From Bacillota bacterium (GTDB lineage Bacteria > Bacillota > Clostridia > Lachnospirales > CAG-274), in assembly GCA_017444985.1 (NCBI GenBank), contig JAFSVK010000006.1, positions 1-38,281 on the forward strand: a stretch of DNA of 38,281 nucleotides, read 5' to 3'. Shown in pieces: positions 8,781-17,257 of the stretch. Position 1 is the first letter of the stretch; the number at the start of each line of letters is the position of its first letter. Below the pieces are notes generated by a model, which saw only the letters and a program-made list of their open reading frames with translations, did not search any database and had not been told where the DNA came from. A program made the translations under genes and the position numbers.

Positions 8781-9193
8781 TCGTTACCTCCGCTGTATAC
8801 GGGCTCACCGCTTGAAAGTACCTCCCACTCCAGTTTGTCTGCCTCGGTAGCCTTGCCACCCATAGCGGTAACATTTATCACCCCCGTAAGGGTGAGGCTG
8901 CCGCCGTCGGGGAAGCCTATCACAAGCTCCCCCTCCGCTTCAAGCCCCGATTTATAGGCAAAGCTTGCCACATAGTCATTTCCCGTGTCACCGTAGCACC
9001 TTTTACCCGAAAGCTTGACTTTAAGGCTCTTTTCCGTAAGAAGCCTTTTAGTCCATCCCCCCTCTCCTATGGCATTCCACTCTTCCATACCGTTTTCAAC
9101 GCTTATTTCCAAGTTCTCACACTCTTTTACAACTTTGTTGTCAAGTGTGAATGTAAGCCTGTTTACGGGTACCACACCTTGATAAGTAGGCAT
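8777..9193 (-). CDS. Phage tail tube (major tail) protein
   Basis: This 138-residue beta-rich protein has features I recognise from Clostridia siphophage tail tube proteins: an NLEISVENGMEEWNAI-type start, a GGWTKRL motif, KVKLSGKRCYGDTGNDYVAS in the centre, and a VINVTAMGGKATEADKLEWEV ending. It has a good ribosome site (AAAGGAG). It lies directly after the connector-like gene and before the head-closure-like gene, an order slightly different from textbook siphophages, where the tube follows the terminator. Confidence 0.7.
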   Translation of the reverse strand: MPTYQGVVPVNRLTFTLDNKVVKECENLEISVENGMEEWNAIGEGGWTKRLLTEKSLKVKLSGKRCYGDTGNDYVASFAYKSGLEAEGELVIGFPDGGSLTLTGVINVTAMGGKATEADKLEWEVLSSGEPVYSGGNE

Positions 9194-9206
9194 AATATCA
9201 TCTCCT

Positions 9207-9530
9207 TTATAATTTCCTGCACATAAGCCCCGTTTGCATGAGATAAATATAGGCGCTTTTATCTATATAAGAATAAATGCCTCCCCCATTTTCCCCAAAT
9301 GAAACAGTGTAGTCCTCCAAGGAAAAGCTCTTTACCCCAAGGGGGAGAGTCACCTCTCCCCCTTCCATTGCCTTGCACTGTGCCAAAGCCGCAAGCCTTA
9401 TATTTTCCCTTTGAAAAGAAGAGAGGTTTTCATACCCCTCTTCTCTTATCCTGCCGAAGGTCAGGGCATCTATAAGAGCACAGGCTCTTTCAAGTATGTC
9501 TCTGTCGGGATAGTCGCAGTAGTAAACCAT
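9207..9530 (-). CDS. Phage head-tail connector-like protein
   Basis: This 107-residue protein begins immediately after the capsid gene. The helical first part (ILERACALIDALTFGRI, then FQRENIRLAALAQCKAMEGG) resembles gp6-type head-tail connectors that join portal to tail. The C-terminal part is rich in Tyr. The assignment rests on that helical pattern and on its position between capsid and tail genes. Confidence 0.55.
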   Translation of the reverse strand: MVYYCDYPDRDILERACALIDALTFGRIREEGYENLSSFQRENIRLAALAQCKAMEGGEVTLPLGVKSFSLEDYTVSFGENGGGIYSYIDKSAYIYLMQTGLMCRKL

Positions 9531-9531
9531 A

Positions 9532-10410
9532 TCAGTTAGAAGCCTTAAGAGCTATCTCCACACCCGCCACCTTGTTTTTAAGCAGGAAGAGATCGCCGTA
9601 CTGCCTTATCTGATATATCCAAGCATCTGCCGTTCTGGAATCGCTTCCGGGCTGAAAAGCCTTCATGTAGGCGTACTTTGTTCTTGCCACCACCGCAGAA
9701 GGGTGTACAAGTATCATAGCCATCTCATCTGCACCGTCCTCGGGAGTAAAGCCCGTTGTAAAGTCGTAGGCGGTATACATTCTTGCAGAGGGCACACCTA
9801 TAAGCTTTGTTTCGCTTATCCTCTCTATGGTGTTTTCAAAAGCCTTGTCTTTGGCGGATAGCTGTCTTGTAAGGCTCTGTTCCAAAAGCTTTTTGTAAGC
9901 GGGGGTGCAGTAGAGTATCCTACCCTCCAAGGGTACTCCCGCATCATCCATATTAACACTGACGGCATCAAACCAAGCAAGTACCGCTGCAGAGTTTGCC
10001 GCTACCTCCGTGGCATCCTTATCAAAATCGCACATATCCTGATAGAGTTTTGAGAGCCTGTAGGCATCCCACTCGGGTATTGCCTGCTGTTCCTCAAAGG
10101 TGTTCTGTATATTTGCTATGGAAACTATGGCGCTGGTCTCCTCCACATCCATGGCATCTATAATGAACTCCGCATCTCTGTCGTGGGAAAGTACCTTTGT
10201 TTGGAAGGTATTGGATATGTTCGCCTTGTTGTAGGTATTTCCCCTTGTGTGGTACTTATAGCCACCTACCGTAAGCATGGGTATCTTTAAAGTATTGGCA
10301 TTTACAAAGCTTACACCCTTGTTGGAAAGTGTAAGGTCGTAGGTCTTGCTTTCGGCGGCATACTTTTTATCAAGCATGGTCGAAAATTTTGTAGTATAGT
10401 CTATAGCCAT
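9532..10410 (-). CDS. Phage major capsid protein
   Basis: This 292-residue protein starts MAIDYTTKFSTMLDKKYAAES. It contains the segment TFQTKVLSHDRDAEFIIDAMDVEET and a later GRILYCTPAYKKLL, which I recognise from Clostridia phage major capsid proteins. It lacks a long N-terminal delta domain or protease site, so scaffolding would have to come from another protein, perhaps the small gene upstream. The start is backed by AAGGAGGAG. Portal and terminase genes, normally upstream, are absent. Confidence 0.75.
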   Translation of the reverse strand: MAIDYTTKFSTMLDKKYAAESKTYDLTLSNKGVSFVNANTLKIPMLTVGGYKYHTRGNTYNKANISNTFQTKVLSHDRDAEFIIDAMDVEETSAIVSIANIQNTFEEQQAIPEWDAYRLSKLYQDMCDFDKDATEVAANSAAVLAWFDAVSVNMDDAGVPLEGRILYCTPAYKKLLEQSLTRQLSAKDKAFENTIERISETKLIGVPSARMYTAYDFTTGFTPEDGADEMAMILVHPSAVVARTKYAYMKAFQPGSDSRTADAWIYQIRQYGDLFLLKNKVAGVEIALKASN

Positions 10411-10422
10411 ATTTCTCCTCCT

Positions 10423-10596
10423 TTAAACTCCGAATATTTCTTTCAACTCTTCTCCTTCCACATCCTCTTTTTCGGTAGCACTGCCGAAAACTATGTTATC
10501 ACCTGCCTTTCTCGCTTCCTCAATAAGCTCTGTTATCTCCTTCGCCGCAGCCTCATCTCTTGAAAGCCTCAATATCCTTTCTTCAAACTCACTCAC
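10423..10596 (-). CDS. Small acidic protein upstream of capsid, scaffold-like
   Basis: This 57-residue, very acidic helical protein ends near GEELKEIFGV. I chose the GTG at 10596 because the AAAGGGGGTGAG site lies just upstream of it; the longer frame starting at 10614 would overlap that site. Its position directly before the capsid gene suggests a minimal scaffold or capsid-associated factor. No motif confirms it. Confidence 0.5.
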   Translation of the reverse strand: MSEFEERILRLSRDEAAAKEITELIEEARKAGDNIVFGSATEKEDVEGEELKEIFGV

Positions 10597-10675
10597 ATTC
10601 TCACCCCCTTTCACTTTTATAGAATAGAGGGGGGATATTGGTTGCCCCGAAATTTTTTAAATTTTTGCAAAATAA

Positions 10676-10712
10676 AAGAGCCCGAAAATGCTCAATACAT
10701 TTTCGGGCTCTT
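10676..10712 (-). terminator. Strong terminator after the 44-residue peptide gene
   Basis: AAGAGCCCGAAAATG (10676-10690) and CATTTTCGGGCTCTT (10698-10712) form a perfect 15-bp stem with a 7-base loop. On the minus strand the stem is followed by TTATTTTGC. It separates the secreted-protein operon from the phage module. Confidence 0.9.
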
Positions 10713-10725
10713 GATCATAGTTTTA

Positions 10726-10860
10726 TTAGAATTCTATGCTTGTAGCGGATATTTTCTTTAAAGCACTTGCGTTTACACTATCCACAGAGGAAAGTGTTAT
10801 AACGTCCGTAGAATTTATTACCTGAATCTTTACCTCAGGTGTTTCATATATCTTTTTCAT
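10726..10860 (-). CDS. 44-residue peptide following a secreted protein
   Basis: This small gene encodes a peptide starting MKKIYETPEVKIQVINSTDV and ending SATSIEF. A perfect AAGGAGGAAAA site precedes its ATG and it starts 15 bases after the stop of the 595-residue secreted protein. A terminator 14 bases after its stop shows it is the last gene of that operon. Short proteins with a Y-x-x-P-E-[VM] start and a 'DVI' segment are common in Clostridia and some resemble peptide precursors, but no leader-core boundary or modifying enzyme is visible here. Function unknown. Confidence 0.7.
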   Translation of the reverse strand: MKKIYETPEVKIQVINSTDVITLSSVDSVNASALKKISATSIEF

Positions 10861-10875
10861 TATACTTTTTCCTCC

Positions 10876-12663
10876 TTAATCCTGTAATGAGAAATAGGGT
10901 GAGTTTTCGGGTCTTGCTCCCTGAGTATCCGTTATAGCTACACCATATATATAGTCAAAAGCAGAAAGTGCACCCTCACCTGCTGTAAGAACATCATCTG
11001 TATCCTCGTCAAATACTATCTCACCAAATACCTTTGTATCTGTTGAGCCATCGGGAAGGCGTATAGCGCTTTTTGCCATATCAGCCTCGGTAATACCGTA
11101 AATAAGGTAAGTGATACCGTTTGCCGTATCTATACAAGAGAACTCTTTTGTGCTGCCTGTGATAGCTTCGATAGTGTCGGCGATCTTTGTAGAAGCCTCT
11201 TCAAGGATAGTTATATCACCTACAAGAAGTCCTCTGTCGTTACCTGCAGATATAGAGTTTCCGTTGTTAGCTCTGGATGTGATAGAAGTTATCCCGGTTA
11301 TACCGTGAAGTGTAAATTCCTGTGTTGTATTACCATTTGTAACCGTAGCTGTTGCTTCTCCGGAATCAAAATCAAATACTACTTCGTATGATACCTTTTG
11401 ACCCTTAGCTAATGCTCCTGCATTAACGGCTTCACTTTCCTGTGTACTGGTAGAAAATACAACATTCTTGGATGCATCTGCCGCAATGTAGCATGTACCG
11501 AAATTTACAAGAGCCCATTTGGAACCGATATTGTTTGTAGGTGTAACCTCTCCGGATATGGTATACTTACCGCTGTTTAAAGAAACGGGTATGGTAAGTA
11601 CGGGAGTACCCGTTGTACTATCGTCACAAATTTTAGCACCGGATGAGGAAAGTTCCACATAATTATTCTTATAGTTTTCTGTATCGGAAGAAAGAGCCAC
11701 ATAAGCTGTGGTATCACTATCTTTGTCATCCTTTGTTACAAGATAGCCGTTACCTGCCTTTGTGAACTCATATTTTGTTTCATTTCCGTTTACCGTAGGC
11801 TCTACGTGAAGATATACTCTTTCATCGGGTATAACTTCAAACATATCATCACTTAAATTTATTGTGTATGTATAGTTTTTAAATTCGGTACCCGTAATAT
11901 CTGTTGATGTTGTTGTTACGATACCGCTACTTGCAGATACTGCCGATGAAGGGAATTGATCTGTTGTATAAAAATCACCCTTTTCATATGTAATCGTAGC
12001 ACTCTGCATGTCATCGGAAGGTACTATAGAAAAATCTCCTGCAGATATACTTGCAAAATCGCCTGTAAGTGCCGAAGTACTTACTTTCCATGTATATGTA
12101 TCGGATGTTGTAGCTTCAGGCTCAAACTTAACCGCCAAAAAACAACCCTTATTAGTAATTGTTGCTTGATATTCTGTATCACCTATACAATCAAAAGTGT
12201 ATTGTAAAACAGTCTTTGCCGTTGAAGTAGTAGAACCTCCGGCTATAGAATAGCTTGTATTACCTTCTTTATCATAAAAATAAAACGAAATTTTACCATT
12301 TGCTACAGGCTTGACCGTAATAGTACGGTTACTGCCGTTTGCACGGTACTCTTGGTCATTGCTTCCAAATGTCATATCCGTTTCATTTGTTAGAGAACCT
12401 GATCCCCCTGCACGAGTTCCATAGTCTTCTATAAAATCTTGACCACCTGCTGACAATTTAAATGTCATACCGTTACTTTCAAGTTCAATAGGGCTTGTCT
12501 GTGCATAATCTGCTTTATTTGAGTTTGAAGTTTGCCCAAAATCACTTACCTTAAATACTGCTTCGTCACCGTTAGCGGCAAAAACAAAGACACTGCTCAA
12601 AGCCAATGCACTTGCCATCACTCCCGCAACTACAAAGGCTTTTGTTAAAAATGATTTTCTCAT
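10876..12663 (-). CDS. Secreted beta-rich protein of unknown function
   Basis: This 595-residue protein has a classic Sec signal peptide (MRKSFLTK, a hydrophobic run to about 24, then FVFAA). The mature part is Thr/Ser/Gly-rich and beta-like. Residues about 35-180 look like one jelly-roll-type module (SISFYFYDKEGNTSYSIAGG region). Residues about 340-490 look like a lectin-like module (KYTISGEVTPTNNIGSKWALVNFGTCYIA, then KVSYEVVFDFDSGEATATV). There is no sortase motif, membrane anchor or dockerin, so it is probably released or held by its own binding modules. Carbohydrate binding is inference. It has a clear promoter (12716-12744), an AAGGAGG site and a 44-residue partner gene. Confidence 0.65.
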   Translation of the reverse strand: MRKSFLTKAFVVAGVMASALALSSVFVFAANGDEAVFKVSDFGQTSNSNKADYAQTSPIELESNGMTFKLSAGGQDFIEDYGTRAGGSGSLTNETDMTFGSNDQEYRANGSNRTITVKPVANGKISFYFYDKEGNTSYSIAGGSTTSTAKTVLQYTFDCIGDTEYQATITNKGCFLAVKFEPEATTSDTYTWKVSTSALTGDFASISAGDFSIVPSDDMQSATITYEKGDFYTTDQFPSSAVSASSGIVTTTSTDITGTEFKNYTYTINLSDDMFEVIPDERVYLHVEPTVNGNETKYEFTKAGNGYLVTKDDKDSDTTAYVALSSDTENYKNNYVELSSSGAKICDDSTTGTPVLTIPVSLNSGKYTISGEVTPTNNIGSKWALVNFGTCYIAADASKNVVFSTSTQESEAVNAGALAKGQKVSYEVVFDFDSGEATATVTNGNTTQEFTLHGITGITSITSRANNGNSISAGNDRGLLVGDITILEEASTKIADTIEAITGSTKEFSCIDTANGITYLIYGITEADMAKSAIRLPDGSTDTKVFGEIVFDEDTDDVLTAGEGALSAFDYIYGVAITDTQGARPENSPYFSLQD

Positions 12664-12715
12664 TTTACTTCCTCCTTATATTTTGCGGCACCTTTAGTGC
12701 CAAATTCTTAAGGTT

Positions 12716-12744
12716 ATGATACCAAAAAAGTCAAAAAAAGTCAA
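12716..12744 (-). promoter_or_regulatory. Promoter of the secreted-protein operon
   Basis: On the minus strand TTGACT (12739-12744) and TATCAT (12716-12721) are separated by exactly 17 bases. A second TTGACT-like repeat lies in the spacer. Transcription would start near 12709, leaving a leader of about 45 bases. Confidence 0.7.
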
Positions 12745-12837
12745 ATATACCCTGTAACACAATTGTAACTTTGTGCATATAGCACAATTTTTGTGCAAAT
12801 TTTTATGCAAATTGACATTATTTGCTTTTCTTTAATA

Positions 12838-12863
12838 TAAAAAACCACCTTTTCTCAAAGGTG
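12838..12863 (-). terminator. Terminator after the HAD-like gene
   Basis: CCACCTTT (12844-12851) and AAAGGTGG (12856-12863) form an 8-bp stem with a 4-base loop. On the minus strand it is followed by six T residues. It lies about 40 bases after the end of the HAD-like gene. Confidence 0.85.
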
Positions 12864-12900
12864 GCAAGGTGCTAAAATGCATACTTATATTTCATAGGTT

Positions 12901-13992
12901 TTATAATATTTTTTTTCGTTCTTCCCCCGAGCAGTAGTTATCTTCTATTTCAAGGCGGAACTCTTTTTTAATTATGGGAGCAAGGGCTGTGAAGGCGGCT
13001 AAGGGGAAGTCGGTTTTAAAGGTGTAGTTTTTACAGTCTTTAAAAAAGTCTTTTACACCCTCCGCCATAGCTTTTGCTACCATGGGGATATCCTGTGAGG
13101 GGGCAAATATTTCTTTTCCTCCCTTGTCTATACCAATAAGTTGCCCTGCGGGGGCTTGAAGGAGGTATTCAAGAAGGAGTTGGTTTTGAAAAACGGCATT
13201 TTTTTGAAGGTCGTAGTCGTTCAGCACTCCGTAAAGGGATGAAAGTTTGCTTTTGCCCTGCTTTAGAGGTTTATTTGTAAGGCATATATAGAAGCCTTCA
13301 AACTCCCTTTTCAAAAGCCTTGAGAGGTAATACTGTATGGTAGCATTATAGCCTACATCGCATATAAGTATATTTTTCTCGAGAGAGTGGTTTTTAAAAG
13401 AGTAGTTTTTAAATATATAACTCCTGTAGTTTTCCCTTTGTTCCTTTGCTTTTTCTATAATATCATTTATAAAAGGCTCTGTTTTTGCCATAGCCTTTTC
13501 TATATCCCGAGGCATAGAAACATAGCTTTCATCATCTATCGTGATGCCGAGCCTTGAATACAAAATATTTTTAAGTTTACCGTTGTAATTTTGTGAAAGT
13601 ATATTTTTAATATCCTGCCTATTTTCTATACAAGCAAAAGAAACAGCTCTTCTTGAGGCAAGAAAGTACTTTGCCCTTTTGGGGTCTTTGGTGTAGAGTT
13701 CATAGAGAGTTTTAAGAATATACCCCTCTCTTGATAAAAACCATATTTGACTGTATCTATTTTTAATTTGGGAAAGCCTTTGTATATATACATAAAGCAA
13801 GGGGGCAAGCCCGGTGTAAGCATACAGCCTTGCCCTTTTATATATGTCTTCCTCTCTCTGAGCCTTTAACCAACCCTCTTGAAGTATTTTTTTTGTAAGA
13901 GGCTCTTTTTTGATATATCTTTTAAATACCTTTAGTGTGTTTGTTTTTTTTAAAAGTTCGCCTTTTTTACACTTTTCTTTTATGGGTATCAA
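12901..13992 (-). CDS. HAD-like protein associated with surface polysaccharide genes
   Basis: From the first standard start codon (TTG at 13992) the protein has 363 residues. Two motifs, IWFLSREGYILKTLYE near 82-97 and ILICDVGYNATIQYYL near 208-223, match a pattern seen in predicted HAD-superfamily proteins of capsule and glycan clusters (COG5610 type). The TTG has no ribosome site. The frame stays open upstream for 37 more codons to position 14103, and a strong GGGGAGGGG site lies just before that point, overlapping the end of the upstream synthase gene. The real protein is therefore probably about 400 residues, beginning at a rare ATA or ATT codon, or the usual start has been mutated. Co-transcription with the synthase suggests a role in decorating a wall polymer. 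Confidence 0.5.
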   Translation of the reverse strand: MIPIKEKCKKGELLKKTNTLKVFKRYIKKEPLTKKILQEGWLKAQREEDIYKRARLYAYTGLAPLLYVYIQRLSQIKNRYSQIWFLSREGYILKTLYELYTKDPKRAKYFLASRRAVSFACIENRQDIKNILSQNYNGKLKNILYSRLGITIDDESYVSMPRDIEKAMAKTEPFINDIIEKAKEQRENYRSYIFKNYSFKNHSLEKNILICDVGYNATIQYYLSRLLKREFEGFYICLTNKPLKQGKSKLSSLYGVLNDYDLQKNAVFQNQLLLEYLLQAPAGQLIGIDKGGKEIFAPSQDIPMVAKAMAEGVKDFFKDCKNYTFKTDFPLAAFTALAPIIKKEFRLEIEDNYCSGEERKKIL

Positions 13993-14105
13993 AGTATATT
14001 TTTCGGTATTTTTTTTACTTATATAAGAAAATATGCCGTAGCGAAAAATATAGTTTATGTCTATAAAAAGGGAGCAGGTATATCTGTTGTTTAAAATATT
14101 TATAC

Positions 14106-17081
14106 TTACCCCTCCCCTTTATACTCAAAGACATCGGCTATGTATTTTTTGCCGAAAATATAATCGTACTCTATGAGCCAATTGTCCTCATAAGCCTTTT
14201 TCTGCTTTTCGTTCATGGCTGTTACGGGCATTATAACACCCTCATTATCCACAAATATATTGGAGGCACAGGCGGTGTATATATCAATATTGGCATAGAG
14301 GTAGTCAAAATAAGGGGGTGTTACGATATCGTATTGCTTGAATACCACAGGGAGCAGGTCGGTTACACTTAAGGTTGTGGTAGTCTTTTTCTCCTGCTTG
14401 TAGTTGCTCCAAGCCATGTAGGGTACCAAGTGGCGGTTGTATATATTCTGTATGGATACATCTTCTTCCCGCATACCCACCTGTTCAAAAAGGGTGTAGC
14501 CTACAGGCCCCGCATCTGTCATGTGGTCGCCGAACATTATTATTACCGTGGGATCCTCCTGTTTTTCAAAATAGTCTATAAGCTCTCCCAAAGCCAAATC
14601 CGCATAGTGGAGGCCTATGGCACAGTCCTCTATGGAGCCTCTTGAACTTTCGTCAAAGGCGGATAGGTCTATGTCTACGCTCTTACCCTCATCTATGGAC
14701 GTCCCCCAATAGCCTCCGTGGTTTTGCATACTTACGGAGAGGTTGAACCAAGGTTTACCCGTTTTTTTGTTTTCTTCATACTCTTCTATTATTTTTTCCG
14801 TAAGAGCATGGTCGGAAACATAGCCTCTCATTCTGTCGCAATTCTCGTCAAAATCCGACTCCCACACCTTTTCGTCAAAGCCCAGAAAATCATAGGCGGC
14901 TTTTCTGTTGTAGTTTGTGGGTATGTAGGGGTGTATGCCCGTTGTATTATAACCCTGAGCCTTTAAAAAGCTCACTATAGAAGAAAAATTCTTCCTCATA
15001 CACCTTTGATAAGGCATGTATTCATTGGGAAGATACCCTACGGAAAAGCCCGTAACAGACTCAAACTCACTGTTTACGGTACCTCCTCCGAATATATTTG
15101 TAAGGAGGGTGCCTGTCATGGATGTCTTTTGCAGTTTCCTGTAGTTAGGGAACATCTCTTCGTTAAAGCCTATTTGCTTTATCCTCTCCATATCCCAGAA
15201 AGATTCACTCATTATAAGTATAACATTAGGCTTCTTTCCCGAGCTGTCGGCGGATCTTTCAATGTCTTTTTTAATGGCAAGCATTCTTTCTTTGCTGTAG
15301 CCCTTAGGCTCTTCCATAGGCAAAAGGTACCTGCTTGTTTTGGTAAAGGCATTTACAAAGCCCTCATTCCTAAAGAAAGAGTCTATGTCAAACATATTTA
15401 TGGGTCTGTTAAAATTAAAGTACACGCTTGTTAAGTAGTAGCTTGTTGCCATAAGCACGGGGGCAAGGGTATAGAGTCTTATTTTAAGGCTTGTTTTCCC
15501 TACTATTCTTTCCGTAAAGAACATTGCCGTACAAAATAATATGACAAAAAGCAAAGACAGCCAAATTGCGGGAGGTACTGTTATTTTAAAGCCGCCTATA
15601 ACACTTGCCGCCTCACTTGCATTGAGAAAATCCCAAGGTAGGAAGGGGGAGTTTCTGAAAAGTATTTTGTAGTGGTTTGTAATAAGCAGTATCATTACGA
15701 TAGGGCTCAGTACCAAAGAAGATACGAATGTCCTTCCCGTGATAAGGGTAAGTATAAGGGAGAGTGTAAGTATAAGTGAAAACTCCTCCCAGAAGTTTTC
15801 TATCTGCCCCGTGAACCAGCCCAAACTTTCTCCCAAGCTCTCATGCTGCATAAAAGAGCATACAAAGCAAAGGAAAAGAGCCAGCAACATATTTAAGCCT
15901 ATTTTGTATATTATTCTCGCTATCTTTTTATCAAAAAGCAGTATACCGCAGAAGAAGCCCGCCACAAACACAGCCAACACCACAGCCACAGCCATGTAAG
16001 GCTTAACTATGGGTAAAAATGTGTGGGAGAGATACTTGTAATCCCAGACCGCATCACTGTAAAGGTCTATGGTATCAAGGAGGTTATCGTTTTCGTACAC
16101 CTTCACAAGACCCGAACCCACCTCGGATACAAACTGCATTTGTATATCTCTGAAAGCATCCACCTCAAAAACAACGGAGCTTTTTTCCTTTGAATCAAGG
16201 CACTGTATAAGGTGGTTGTCGGTATTGTACTCCCATGGACCGCTTAAGGGTATTTTTGAAATATCGTACTCTTTACCGTTTATATATACCTGATAAAGTC
16301 TTACATTTGTATAGCTTCCCTTACCGGGGCACCCCTGTGCCTCTATCCTTATAACTACATTGTCCTTCCCGGGCATATAGGCTATACCCTTTAAGACCGT
16401 AAAAGTGGTTATAAAAAGTGTGGCAAAAACCAAGGCGGATACAAAACCGCAGAAAAGCCTTTTTAACCTGTGGCTTTTGAATACTTCAAGTATATGTTTT
16501 CTGTTATCTATAAATGAAAGCTTTACAATAAACAGTATACCCGCAGCAAAAAGCAACACGCCCAATATCCTTGCAATATAGTAAAATACAAAGTTAGCCT
16601 TTATGTCATAGCTTATATTCGACCAATCGCTTTCGCTGTAGAGGTCTATGTTTTTGGTGGCGGAATAGTCATCATTTACGGTAAGCCCCACTATACCGCT
16701 ACCAACCTCGGATACAAACTCCACCGTAACGGTTTTTGCCTTGGGTATGGATATTTCCACCGTATCGGGATGCAAAACATCGTAGGCTCTTAAAAGGCCG
16801 TACTCTTTCTCATATACCCAGGTAGGATTAAGAGCCACGTTTTCAAGAGGGTAGTCCCTCTCTTTAGCCGTACCTCTGTCTATTATCACTCGACTTACTC
16901 TTATATTGTTGGCAAGTGCATTGTCGTTTTTTTCACCCGTGGCATAAAGTTTAATATTGGTAACATTGGAATCATTGCTTGTAAGCACGGTATAACCCAA
17001 TATACACAAAAATATACCTATACAGAAAAAAACCACCGCTCTTACGGGAGATGTATTTTTAAATTTTTTACTGTCTTTCAT
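14106..17081 (-). CDS. LTA-synthase-type phosphoglycerol transferase, large membrane form
   Basis: This 991-residue membrane protein is longer than typical LtaS (about 650). The extracellular sulfatase-fold catalytic domain spans about 615-930. Glu is in ILIMSESFWD (626), the nucleophile is Thr 668 in FGGGTVNSEFE, then IHPY, and a GDH metal site lies at 851-853. About eight hydrophobic segments precede it (near 15-33, 165-190, 207-230, 360-385, 393-412, 433-470, 505-525, 535-555). Two copies of an extracytoplasmic beta module occupy about 40-155 and 240-345, each with FVSEVGSG followed by an IDLYS motif. Such enzymes move glycerol-phosphate from phosphatidylglycerol to a wall or membrane glycan. 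An R2 element begins 22 bases upstream of the ATG, so the leader is rearranged. Confidence 0.85.
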   Translation of the reverse strand: MKDSKKFKNTSPVRAVVFFCIGIFLCILGYTVLTSNDSNVTNIKLYATGEKNDNALANNIRVSRVIIDRGTAKERDYPLENVALNPTWVYEKEYGLLRAYDVLHPDTVEISIPKAKTVTVEFVSEVGSGIVGLTVNDDYSATKNIDLYSESDWSNISYDIKANFVFYYIARILGVLLFAAGILFIVKLSFIDNRKHILEVFKSHRLKRLFCGFVSALVFATLFITTFTVLKGIAYMPGKDNVVIRIEAQGCPGKGSYTNVRLYQVYINGKEYDISKIPLSGPWEYNTDNHLIQCLDSKEKSSVVFEVDAFRDIQMQFVSEVGSGLVKVYENDNLLDTIDLYSDAVWDYKYLSHTFLPIVKPYMAVAVVLAVFVAGFFCGILLFDKKIARIIYKIGLNMLLALFLCFVCSFMQHESLGESLGWFTGQIENFWEEFSLILTLSLILTLITGRTFVSSLVLSPIVMILLITNHYKILFRNSPFLPWDFLNASEAASVIGGFKITVPPAIWLSLLFVILFCTAMFFTERIVGKTSLKIRLYTLAPVLMATSYYLTSVYFNFNRPINMFDIDSFFRNEGFVNAFTKTSRYLLPMEEPKGYSKERMLAIKKDIERSADSSGKKPNVILIMSESFWDMERIKQIGFNEEMFPNYRKLQKTSMTGTLLTNIFGGGTVNSEFESVTGFSVGYLPNEYMPYQRCMRKNFSSIVSFLKAQGYNTTGIHPYIPTNYNRKAAYDFLGFDEKVWESDFDENCDRMRGYVSDHALTEKIIEEYEENKKTGKPWFNLSVSMQNHGGYWGTSIDEGKSVDIDLSAFDESSRGSIEDCAIGLHYADLALGELIDYFEKQEDPTVIIMFGDHMTDAGPVGYTLFEQVGMREEDVSIQNIYNRHLVPYMAWSNYKQEKKTTTTLSVTDLLPVVFKQYDIVTPPYFDYLYANIDIYTACASNIFVDNEGVIMPVTAMNEKQKKAYEDNWLIEYDYIFGKKYIADVFEYKGEG

Positions 17082-17102
17082 TTCTTACCCCTCAAAATTC
17101 AG

Positions 17103-17257
17103 GGGACCTCTAAAAAGTGCTATTGAAGTAAAATTAAGCTTCTTGTTCGAGGACCGGGAAATGGCTCGAAGCCAATGTAGAGCATTGGTGAGAGACATTG
17201 ACGACTAACCTTTGCAAGATAGCTGATTTTACGATTTATGATTTTTTAGAGGTCACC
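17103..17257 (-). repeat. R2 inverted-repeat element, copy A
   Basis: This ~155 bp element has ends GGGACCTCTAAAAA and TTTTTAGAGGTCACC and belongs to the same family as copies B and C, in the opposite orientation. It contains the shared core GAAATGGCTCGAAGCC followed by GAGCATTGGTGAGAGAC. It occupies the leader of the LTA-synthase-type gene: a TATAAT sequence for that gene lies just beyond it at 17275-17280 and the gene's ATG is at 17081. No clear target duplication was found here. Confidence 0.8.

Noticed and set aside
15006..15434. 142-codon plus-strand frame opposite the LTA-synthase-type gene
   Set aside because: It lies fully inside a gene with clear catalytic motifs on the other strand and shows no start signal or recognisable domain.
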